64,000 bases of DNA, taken from the NCBI GenBank assembly GCA_026168455.1, contig JANSJX010000010.1, forward strand, positions 531,001 through 595,000, written 5' to 3'. This document shows positions 30,762-39,538 of this stretch, piece by piece (positions within the stretch are counted from its first letter, which is position 1; each line of letters opens with the position of its first letter). Source of the DNA: Theocolax elegans (Eukaryota; Arthropoda; Insecta; Hymenoptera; Cerocephalidae). The notes beneath the pieces were generated by a model. The model was not told the DNA's origin. It was given only the letters and a program-made list of their open reading frames with translations, and did no database searches. Both the position numbers and the translations under genes were made by a program.

Positions 30762-31950
30762 CCCACCACACAGCATGTAATATTACAAAAAAATATTGCG
30801 GAAATGTTTAGAAAATATATCAAAAAGATTACAAGATATTCTTCTGAAATAATTCATAGTAATATTTTTTAAATATTAATGAAATATTTGGTGCAATATT
30901 TCACAACATATTACAACAATATTACTGAAATATTTCATATAATATTTTGTGTAATATTCCATAAATATTGTATGCAATATTTCATGAAATATTGTTATAA
31001 TATCAATACATGTTAAAACAAAAACAATCATTTGGAATATTACTAAAATATTGCACAGACTTTCATCACAATATTTCATGTAACATTGTCGAAACATTAC
31101 AGTGTAATATTACGTGAAATATTTCAACAACGTTTGAGGAATATTCCTGGAGACTCGATTATATAATTTTTTCTTGTGTAATAGAATTTCGAAACGAAAC
31201 GTATTTTACATCCGGCATTGCGCTCCACACAATATGAAATCTTACAAAAAATATAACCTAAAATAATGCAAAATATATTGCAATAATATTATAAAATTCT
31301 TCAATTTCTTATTTTCTTAACTTTGCTCTAAATTGAACAATTTAAGCTTCTTTTTTTAACCATATCTACTTGAACTCAATTTCAGTTTTTGGATTGATTT
31401 CCTATCAATATTCATTTTCGAGTCATAATAGCAATCAAAGTGAAAGTAACTTTCATTGGAAATATTATTGTCAGATGTCGAATCACTTTCGTAAAAGTGG
31501 CAATTGGCAAGTAATAACTTGGCTTTCTTCATATTATTATATTCCAAAAGATATGCCAAGGTTAGGATAAGATATATCCGTTTCTGAAGGTCAAGTACTT
31601 CCCTTGTGAGAGAATACCAATACTTTTACAAAGGTAATAATAGTGTAACAATAGTGTAACTAATAAAATATGTAATGTTAATATATGCGAATATGATGGA
31701 TATTAACAGTTAACATATTAAATTAAATCTGACAGCATGTATATAATAACAGACTTAAAACATTTTATTTTTAAGCAGAATCTACTTATTAAGATATATT
31801 GTACGTACGTAAAATTATAAACTATTGTCACTGTATTGCAAAGTGATGGGCAACAATTATTGCAAACATATTGCCAATAATTACTATCTTACAATTTGTA
31901 AACTGTTGCCAATATGTTGGCCATAGCTCATAAATTAAAAAAAATATTTG

Positions 31951-32018
31951 CTGTGTGTGGGACTCGAACCTTCAATCTTGAGATTCGAACGCTGACTCTT
32001 TACCACTATGAGCTATTT
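31951..32018 (-). repeat. tRNA-like sequence (SINE or pseudogene) with A and B boxes
   Basis: The minus strand reads TAGCTCATAGTGG (A box, 32015-32003) and GGTTCGAGTCC (B box, 31970-31960) at tRNA spacing, followed by a T8 run. The stems pair poorly, so it is more likely a tRNA-derived SINE or relic than a gene. Confidence 0.4.
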
Positions 32019-32607
32019 TGCTATTTTGTTATTAAGAGTTATTACCAGGCTATAACGAACTGTTGAATTTATAAAATTTGGACTTAGTAATTTTTTAACC
32101 ATTCGTAGATTTTTCTCTCCCGCGAAAGGAGCTACGCTAGGATACGATTGTCCGAATTTAGATAGCCGTGCTCTATTTTTGTACTTAATTATTTTAAATA
32201 AAAATATATTGTGCACAATTAAGTAGTACTATTTCCGAAATAGTGTTCAAACGAAATCTTTTTCTGCAGTTTGCTCTTTACACTTAAAAAATGTATCTAA
32301 CTACGAATTATGTTATTTTGTCCCGCGAAAAGGTACTTATTATCTTATAGTAAATAATTATTTCTAAACAAGAATAAAGAATCACATTAAATGAAGAATT
32401 AAAAAATATAATTTTTTAGGATAATTAATCCAATTTCTAAATGTATAAGTATACAAATTTTTGAAATGTTGTAAAATTTTTTTCTAATTAATAATATAAT
32501 ATCAGAATTGAAAAGGATAGTGCATATACAGTTTGCAGTCCTTTATTTAGAAAAAAATCGTTCTGTAATATTCTTCTATTTGGTTTAAATGTAAGCTCGA
32601 ATTTTTT

Positions 32608-32664
32608 GCCATCCTTCTCAGGCTATATAACCATTGACGAGTAGAATAACCAGAGAAGGATGGC
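32608..32664. repeat. 12-bp-stem hairpin
   Basis: GCCATCCTTCTC and GAGAAGGATGGC pair perfectly across a 33-nt loop. It could be a tiny foldback relic. Confidence 0.6.
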
Positions 32665-32771
32665 CATCGAAATGTCGCCATTAATTAACATCTTGGTTTA
32701 TTCATCGAAATCGATTGTTGCAATGTAATATTTCGAGAAATATTGATAAAATATTTCAAATACCTTCAATA

Positions 32772-33046
32772 CACTGAGAGAAGCCTTGTTGTAAATATTA
32801 GTACATCTATAAGAAAATTTACTATGTTGTGTAGGTTAGGAAGGACAGACTCGCGCCGCTATAAAAATTGCTATGTAACATAGCAAATTTTAGTATAAAC
32901 ATAGTAATTTTTCATACATCAAGTAGCAAAAGATGCAATACCTATAGTGATTTTTGCTATAATTATATAAAAAATTATGATAGATCAAGTCTGTCCCTTT
33001 CGTTCAATGGTACATAGTAATTTTTACAATAACGTTTCTCTCCGTG
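32772..33046. mobile_element. 275-bp MITE with TA target duplication
   Basis: The termini CACTGAGAGAAGC and ACGTTTCTCTCCGTG are imperfect inverted repeats flanked by TA on both sides (32770-32771, 33047-33048). The interior has GGACAGACT and AGTCTGTCC in inverse orientation. TA duplication points to a Tc1/mariner-type mobiliser. It sits inside the AATATT-rich TIR element. Confidence 0.6.
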
Positions 33047-33478
33047 TAGGACCAGTGAAATATTTCATAAATATTACCGTAATGTTCCAGTGTAATATTT
33101 TGTGAAATATTATGGAAATATTTCACATTGAGATTCACAATTATTTCACACCTTTTGCTTTAATCGCCAAAATCGAAAAATCGTCGTCTTATATCTTATT
33201 TTTATTTTGTACAAGGTTTAAGAAAACTTATATATCAATAATGCAGAAAGATTTTGCTTTCTATCGTAGAGAAATTATTATAGAAATATAACAATAAAAT
33301 ATTTCAACAATATTTTTATGATAACAAAGATGTAAGATTTTTAATTAGCAAGATTTTTTTTCCAAATCATAGTAAAATCTTGTCAATTTCATTGAAATTG
33401 TATAAGTATTAAAACACATTAGATAGCAAATCAAATAGCAGATCATCATGTGCAAGTTTTAAACATAATCGATAAGCG

Positions 33479-33550
33479 TTGCGAATAGCGTAGTCGATAA
33501 AGCGTTTGTATTTGATGCGTGCATACGGGGTTCGAACCCAGGTTAGGAAA
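33479..33550 (+). repeat. tRNA-like sequence with A and B boxes
   Basis: TAGCGTAGTCGATAA (A-box-like, 33486-33500) and GGTTCGAACCC (33529-33539) have tRNA-like spacing. No good anticodon stem is visible. Likely a tRNA-derived relic. Confidence 0.35.
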
Positions 33551-34028
33551 AATATGTAAAAATTTTTTCTGCGATAAATATGTGTAAAAAAATAATGTGT
33601 ATTAATACTTAATAAATATAAATCAATAGCACGGTTCTTGGGATTACAAATAATTAAGTTAAAAAATTCAATTACTTGAAATATTTTAACAATATTTTGT
33701 AAATATTTCATGTAATATTTCTGTTATATTTTGCAAAAATATTACTGTAATATTTCACAAGACCTATTGAAGTAAGTATTTGAAATATTTCATGAATATT
33801 TCAGAAACATTTCTTAAAAATTTCATTAAAATATTCTAGAAATATTAAGGTAATATATCAGTGGTCCTATGCAAGCGTGTGTTTGAAACATTTCATCAAT
33901 TTTTCATAAATATTTCTTAAAATATTACACTGAAATATTATAGTAATATTAATGTAATATTTCATGGAATATTACAAAGTAAGAAATTTGCGTACATAAC
34001 AATATTTTAGTAATCTTACATTCTAATA

Positions 34029-34471
34029 AAAATTTTGGTAGTTTCCACGTACACCTTTTTACAGGTTTTTACGTATCCCCTACACCTTTATTCCATTTCA
34101 TTCCATTTCCAATTTTACCCCCTCTTTACCCCACCTTCTCGCATTCGCCCGGGGTTATGCCCGTGGAGAGAGGGAAAACCTGTGGCCAAACCCGTTGGGA
34201 TAAATGCCATTTAGGAAAACCTCCTCCGAGAAGGGCGGTGTATTCGAGAACAATTCTGTTTGGGTGGCAAGGTCACATTGCGTAGACTTTAACACCGAAA
34301 CCGAATGCCTCACACCTCCCGCTCACGTTGTGGAATGTGAAAAAACACCTAACCGATCATTTAAGCTAAGTCCGAGAACGGTCACCCATCCAAGTGCCAA
34401 CCGCGCTCGGTGCTGCTTAACTTTCATGACCGGCCGAGGTGCGCTTCCGCCACTCCGCCACCGTGTCGGTT
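34029..34471 (-). mobile_element. 5S rRNA-derived SINE with a perfect 16-bp target duplication
   Basis: The 443-bp insert is flanked by ATCTTACATTCTAATA at 34013-34028 and 34472-34487. On the minus strand its head carries the 5S internal promoter: AAAGTTAAGCAGC (34424-34412) and CACTTGGATGGGTGACCG. The first lies 47 nt from the 5' end, the same place as in 5S rRNA. The body (34340-34140) is unrelated to 5S. The 3' end is pyrimidine/AT-rich, ending AAAATTTT. SINE3-type elements are built this way; a partner LINE is not identified. Confidence 0.8.
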
Positions 34472-34558
34472 ATCTTACATTCTAATATTATTGTCATATT
34501 CCGAATCTTAATATGAAATATTTCCGTAATATTGACGTAATATTCTGTGCTGTATGGG

Positions 34559-35242
34559 ATGTCTCCCTATAAAAAAATTCCTGAACATTTCGGTAATTTT
34601 TCTATTTGAAATAAAGTTTTTAGGGTCACTAATAACGACATATATGTATATATATGTTCCTATAAAAAAATTCCTGAACAGTACTTCGGTAATTTCGGTG
34701 TGTTAAAGTCGACATTTAGGATGTTTCCACAATTATATCGATGCTCATAATGAGGGAATTTTAAAGTTCAAGCTCTGTGGACGCGATTTCTTTACTTCAG
34801 ACCGAAATTTAAAAAGGCTTTCAATGTGGAAAAACAAAATTTAAAAAAAAATTTATAACACTTTTTTTGAAAAATTTTGCATACAGCATTTTGCGGTTGC
34901 ATTTTTTCAAAATCTCATAAAATATTCTAAAAGATCAATTAATTTTACGTTAAATTAGATTATTGAGGATTTTTTTACAACTTTTTTTTTATAGAAAATA
35001 TAGCCGTTGAAAACTGCGTTGAAAAAACGTCCGTTTGTGCCTTATTGGGTAAATCAAATCGGTAACCAGGACTACCGCTTATCTTCGAAGAGTGATTTCC
35101 AAGTTAAAATGCACATTTTCTGTACAATTTGTATAAGTATATTGCGTAATATACGCAAACTATCTTCTATATGTAAAGTTTCTAATTTTAATACATGAAA
35201 ATATGCTCTCGAAACACTTTGTGGCAAATAAATAAAACTAAA
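34559..35242. other. AT-rich DNA with a local duplication, no gene
   Basis: CCTATAAAAAAATTCCTGAACA occurs near 34568 and 34660, and the AATAAAG...GTCACTAATAACGACATA block at 34605-34640 repeats that at 30715-30755. The rest is AT-rich. The last part (35072-35242) is a continuation of the minus-strand frame from the adenosylhomocysteinase exon, but without homology. Confidence 0.5.
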
Positions 35243-35520
<278 letters not shown>

Positions 35521-35531
35521 TTATAATTTGT

Positions 35532-36620
35532 ATGAATTCAGAGAGCGCTGGTTTGACAGATGCACAATTGCTAGGTGCATTGCCGTGCATACTGAGCAAG
35601 GACGCCAGCCGGTGGTTTAGGTCAACGAAGACGCAAATAGCATCGTGGCGCGATTTTCGGCGTCAGTTCCGACACCAATTTATAGGTGAATTCGACCACG
35701 AGGATTTGCTGGACGAGTTGCGCCGACGAACGCAAGGAAAGGGAGAAAAGATTACGCGATATCTTTCCAACTTGCGAATCATAGTCGGACATTTTAAGAA
35801 ACCACCGTCGGAGAAAGTGTTAGTAGAGACAGCGTACCGAAATCTTCTGCCGGAGTATAGGACTGCGATGACAAGTAAACTCGTGGAAGATTTCAAAGAC
35901 CTGGAGTACTATGGGCGGAAGTGGGAACGCCAGCAGGAGTTGAATAGCCGGTATACCCCGCCACCGCCGGTTGAGAAGTCGAGAATCCCTGGAGCAGCAT
36001 ACAAGGGACGATCGACAAAGCAAAAGGTCGCCGCGCTGTCGGATGTAGACGTGGAGGAAGCCGCCGAAGTGAAAGGCGAGAGGAAGGTTGCTGCAAGTAA
36101 AAAGGCGAAGCAAGCAGCAACAAAGGAGGTAGCTGAGAAGTCTAAACGTCAGAAGAAGGACGTTTTGTCGAGCGTGGCTGCGGAAGTGCAAGTAGCTCAG
36201 AAGCCGACTTACGCCGCAGTTGCAAATCGAGGTTTGCCGACTAGATCGACGAATTCTGCTGCCAAGTGGGAGGGTAAGCCGTACGCCCGTCAGCAGAAGG
36301 TTGCACCGCCGAGTGAACCGAACAATGCAACATTCCAGTCGAAGTCGCCAAGTCGTCGGGAATTTTATGGTCCCTGCTTTAACTGCCAGGTGGTAGGGCA
36401 TCGAGCAGCGGAATGCCCGAACGCCAAGTGTTTTATCTGTGCCAAGACGGGACATCGAGCGGCGCAATGCCCAGAGAAGGTATTCAGACCGCAGTCGCCG
36501 TCACACAGATCGCAAGAGTCGTGTCAGATGTGCGGTAAACCAGGAGCGGTTTTCCGCAATTGTCCTGAATGTGCCGAAATACGTGTCAAGTTGGGAAACT
36601 TGTTGGCTGGGGGACAGTAA
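35532..36620 (+). CDS. Gypsy gag (N-terminally truncated)
   Basis: The frame is open from 35517; the ATG at 35532 is probably not the native start, since gypsy gag normally has a longer N-terminus. It has a capsid-like retrotransposon gag domain (WRDFRRQFRHQFIGEFD to ITRYLSNLR, about residues 35-85) and a basic Ala/Lys linker. Two CCHC knuckles follow, CFNCQVVGHRAAEC (about 282-295) and CFICAKTGHRAAQC (about 299-312). A third Cys-rich part, CQMCGKPG, lacks the His. It packages element RNA. The pol frame overlaps by 52 bp in the -1 phase with a slippery site GGGAAAC at 36593-36599. Confidence 0.8.
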   Translation: MNSESAGLTDAQLLGALPCILSKDASRWFRSTKTQIASWRDFRRQFRHQFIGEFDHEDLLDELRRRTQGKGEKITRYLSNLRIIVGHFKKPPSEKVLVETAYRNLLPEYRTAMTSKLVEDFKDLEYYGRKWERQQELNSRYTPPPPVEKSRIPGAAYKGRSTKQKVAALSDVDVEEAAEVKGERKVAASKKAKQAATKEVAEKSKRQKKDVLSSVAAEVQVAQKPTYAAVANRGLPTRSTNSAAKWEGKPYARQQKVAPPSEPNNATFQSKSPSRREFYGPCFNCQVVGHRAAECPNAKCFICAKTGHRAAQCPEKVFRPQSPSHRSQESCQMCGKPGAVFRNCPECAEIRVKLGNLLAGGQ

Positions 36621-37501
36621 GTCCGCTGATCCCCCAGCAGCACTCCTTAAATCTCGCCGGAAAGGTAAATTATAATCCGCCGGTGGAGAAGCAGGAGAAT
36701 GCCGTAGGTGGTGAAGAGAAGCAAACCGAGAGTCACGTTACGCCGGAGGTAGACACGAAGTGGTTGAAGAAACGAGGTTTATGTTTTCTCCAGCCGGAAG
36801 CCGTTGATCATTCGCTAGGTGAAGCGGAATATTCGCGGAAAAGTCTACAAACGTTTCGTGAAAGGGTGAGGCAAAAGGAGAGCGAAGTAGCCACGCCAGT
36901 ACAGCCCAATGAGGATCTCGAAGAAGAACGAGAATTCTCGAGGCTACACATAGTGCAACGCGCCGTAGAGATGCTCTCAGCCCCATCGCCGCTTGACTTG
37001 CCGGTAGAGAGGGAGGTAGATAGTATTCCGACACCGTATCCAAGAAGTACGGGAGCAATTCCCAAGAGAACGCGGACGGAATTATGTATTCCGCCGCCGA
37101 ATGGAGAGGAGAAACAAGAAGTCAGTCGAGAAGACGAGAATGTAGCAGCTACGTCGGCCGATAATAGGAATTTCCTAGAATTGAATCTCGGAGGAGAGAG
37201 TTATAGTGCGCTGTTTGATCCAGGAGCTATGATTTCGCTCGCTGGACCTAAGGTAACGAAGAGATTCAGAAGCCGGATGGAACCATGTGAGACAGCAATT
37301 AAAAGCGTCACAGGAGATGTTCGCCGGGTAATAGGAATCCTAAACATTAGTTTGGAAATAGACGGATACGCCGAAATAATTCCGCTCAAAGCCATGAATG
37401 TCCTAGACCATGATGTTATACTAGGCATGGACTTCTGCCGGATTTTCGACGTAGATACCGACGTCGGAGAAGGAGTGTCTCGCCATGTTATGGGCGATTA
37501 A
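36569..37501 (+). CDS. Gypsy aspartic protease frame, truncated before RT
   Basis: A 310-codon frame in the -1 phase relative to gag, entered through GGGAAAC. After about 200 residues of Glu/Pro-rich linker comes LFDPGAMISL (active Asp at about 216), and later VILGMDF (about 289-295), the flap/end signature of retropepsins. The active triplet is DPG rather than the usual DTG/DSG. DPG-like forms occur in some gypsy lineages, so it may not be a defect. Soon after GMDFCRIF the frame runs into a junction and ends at TGDY-like sequence without any reverse transcriptase. Confidence 0.75.
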   Translation: MCRNTCQVGKLVGWGTVSPLIPQQHSLNLAGKVNYNPPVEKQENAVGGEEKQTESHVTPEVDTKWLKKRGLCFLQPEAVDHSLGEAEYSRKSLQTFRERVRQKESEVATPVQPNEDLEEEREFSRLHIVQRAVEMLSAPSPLDLPVEREVDSIPTPYPRSTGAIPKRTRTELCIPPPNGEEKQEVSREDENVAATSADNRNFLELNLGGESYSALFDPGAMISLAGPKVTKRFRSRMEPCETAIKSVTGDVRRVIGILNISLEIDGYAEIIPLKAMNVLDHDVILGMDFCRIFDVDTDVGEGVSRHVMGD

Positions 37502-39008
37502 AAAGTTGCGTCCGTACATCGAAGGCTACACCTTTACGGTCATTACGGACCATAGTGCCCTTCGATGGCTGCAGAATCTCAAGGACCCAACTGGCCGTCT
37601 TGCCAGATGGGCCTTGGAGATGCAGCAATGGGACTTCAAGGTGGTACATAGGAAGGGAGCTATGAACCACGTCCCAGACGCCTTGTCCAGGATGTTTCCG
37701 TCGGAAGAGGAAGACGTAGCCGCGCTTGAAGAGATAGCGGACCAATGGTATCTTAGGATGCTGAAAGAAGTGCCAGAACGTCCAGCTAAGTTCAACGGTT
37801 GGAAGGTAGAGAACGGCTTATTGTATCGCCACCGGTACGATCCATTACTCGATCCAATAACTACGCCGGAAGAAGGTTGGAGGCTAGTTGTGCCAGCAGA
37901 CCATCGTCAACAAGTGTTACAAGAGTCCCACTGTGTCACGTCTGCTGGGCACTTAGGGATCGAGAAGACGTACGACAAACTGGCCAGAGACTATTACTGG
38001 AAGGGCATGTGGTACGACACCCATGACTTCGTACGTAGTTGCCAGACCTGCCAGCAATACAAGGTATCGCATACAGGACCCGTCGGATTAATGGGAAGCC
38101 GGATCGTAGAGAGACCATGGGCAGTAGTGGCCGCTGATCTCATGGAATTTCCACCAAGTAAGAGCCAGTGTCGATACTTGGTGGTATTCCAAGATCTATT
38201 CACCAGGTGGATTGAGGTGAAACCGCTGAGATCAGCAGACGGAAAGTCGGTTGCGAGGGCGTTCGAGGAATTGGTGTTATTCCGTTGGGAGACGCCCGAT
38301 TACTTTCTCTCAGACAATGGTCGAGAATTCGACAACAAGTTGTTGAAAGCTACTTTGGCGGAGTACGGGCTTAAGCACGTCACGACGCCTCCGTACTTTC
38401 CCCAGGCTAATCCGGTCGAGAGAAGTAATAGAACGCTGAAGGCGATGATAGCAGCATTTGTCGGTAGAGACCATCGGAATTGGGACGTGCACGTGCACGA
38501 ATTTCGCCATGCCGTGAACACCGCCGTACAATCCTCCACTAAGGTGTCACCTGCCTTCTTAAATTTCGGCAGACACCCTAAGCCAGTGAAAAGCTTGAGG
38601 AGAGAGGTAGAAGGTCATAGACCAGTCGTTAAAATTCCGCCGGAGGTATGGGAGGAGAGAATGAAACGTTTAGATGCCCTGCGAGATTTGGTAGCTCGAC
38701 ACATAGATCAAGCACGTGCCAAGCAGGAGAAACAGTTTAATAAGGGACGTAAAGATATTAGTTTTTCCGTAGGAGATTTAGTACTTAGACGAGTACATAC
38801 GTTATCTAACGCCGCGAATAAATATTCCGCCAAACTTGCGCCGAAATATGAAGGACCGTTCGATATCGTAAAAGTGCTGTCCCCTACAGTGTATGTGTTG
38901 GGTAGTGGTGAAGGAAACAGTCGGAAAATTGCGAAATCGCATGTCACCGAATTAAAACGTTTTATTCAACCCCGCAGATGTGTGTCTCAAAGGAAGACAG
39001 GAGAATAA
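37485..39008 (+). CDS. Gypsy RNase H remnant plus integrase
   Basis: Starts within the C-terminal RNase H/tether region (TVITDHSALRWL, then HVPDALSRM). The integrase has an HHCC finger (SHCVTSAGHLG, CQTCQQYK) and a catalytic D,D-35-E core: AADLMEF (about 217), LSDNGREF (about 277) and NPVERSNRT (about 312). A GPF/Y module (KYEGPFDIVKVLSPTVYVL) follows. It inserts element cDNA into the host genome. RT and the N-terminal RNase H are missing because of a deletion joined near 37480, which also shifts frame relative to the protease. Confidence 0.88.
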   Translation: MLWAIKKLRPYIEGYTFTVITDHSALRWLQNLKDPTGRLARWALEMQQWDFKVVHRKGAMNHVPDALSRMFPSEEEDVAALEEIADQWYLRMLKEVPERPAKFNGWKVENGLLYRHRYDPLLDPITTPEEGWRLVVPADHRQQVLQESHCVTSAGHLGIEKTYDKLARDYYWKGMWYDTHDFVRSCQTCQQYKVSHTGPVGLMGSRIVERPWAVVAADLMEFPPSKSQCRYLVVFQDLFTRWIEVKPLRSADGKSVARAFEELVLFRWETPDYFLSDNGREFDNKLLKATLAEYGLKHVTTPPYFPQANPVERSNRTLKAMIAAFVGRDHRNWDVHVHEFRHAVNTAVQSSTKVSPAFLNFGRHPKPVKSLRREVEGHRPVVKIPPEVWEERMKRLDALRDLVARHIDQARAKQEKQFNKGRKDISFSVGDLVLRRVHTLSNAANKYSAKLAPKYEGPFDIVKVLSPTVYVLGSGEGNSRKIAKSHVTELKRFIQPRRCVSQRKTGE

Positions 39009-39538
39009 TCCCCGCCGGTGGTAGAGGAGAGGTTAGGGTAGGCCCTACGGCAAGAGTACCCGTCAGGGAGCCCTAAGTAGAAGAAGAAGAAACCGTCGGT
39101 AGCTGTGTGAAGAAGAAGAAAGATGTATATAGTAGATTAAGGCATAGAGCTAAGATGTATATAAGAAGAAAACCGTCGGTAGTAGAGGAGAATACGCCGG
39201 AAGAGAGAGGGAATAGGTATAATAATATAATTTTTTTTTATTAATTATTCTATTTTCTATTTTTATTATTTATTTTTATTTTATAATGGTGGTGGTTATT
39301 GAATAAATAAATAAAAACTTAAAATGTGCAATTCGGTCCGACGCCCGTGCGAGGGAAGAAGTAGTATCGCGAACGAATCGTTGTTAGGAGAATAGTAGTA
39401 GTTGTATGAGTTATTTTAAATTATATAATATATAATTGAGGGTGAATAACTCTTGTTTAATGAGTAGAAGTAGTTGAAGTAAGAGGTTGTAGTAAACCGA
39501 AGGACACCGGGGGTGTTTCGGTTTAGGAGGGGGCTGTT
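39009..39538 (+). other. 3' untranslated region and polypurine tract of the gypsy element
   Basis: No ORF. GAAGAAGAA-rich stretches and two copies of AAACCGTCGGTAG (about 39090 and 39167) are seen. The purine tract TTTAGGAGGGGG at 39522-39533 directly precedes the LTR start. Confidence 0.6.

Larger units (their letters stand above)
30762..34558. mobile_element. TIR element (3.8 kb), non-autonomous, rich in AATATT motifs
   Basis: The left end CCCACCACACAGCATGTAATAT mirrors the right end, which reversed reads CCCATACAGCACAGAATATT. Both ends are packed with ATATTTC/GAAATATT-type motifs (30780-31140, 33050-34010, 34490-34550). The flank TCACTAATAACGACATATAT at the left border recurs intact at 34616-34635, with its downstream AT stretch and CCTATAAAAAAATTCC, giving a paralogous empty site. 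No transposase frame remains. It hosts at least one MITE, two tRNA-like sequences and a 5S-derived SINE. The superfamily is not determined. Confidence 0.6.

Noticed and set aside
34204..34485. 93-codon plus-strand frame
   Set aside because: It is antisense to the 5S-derived SINE.
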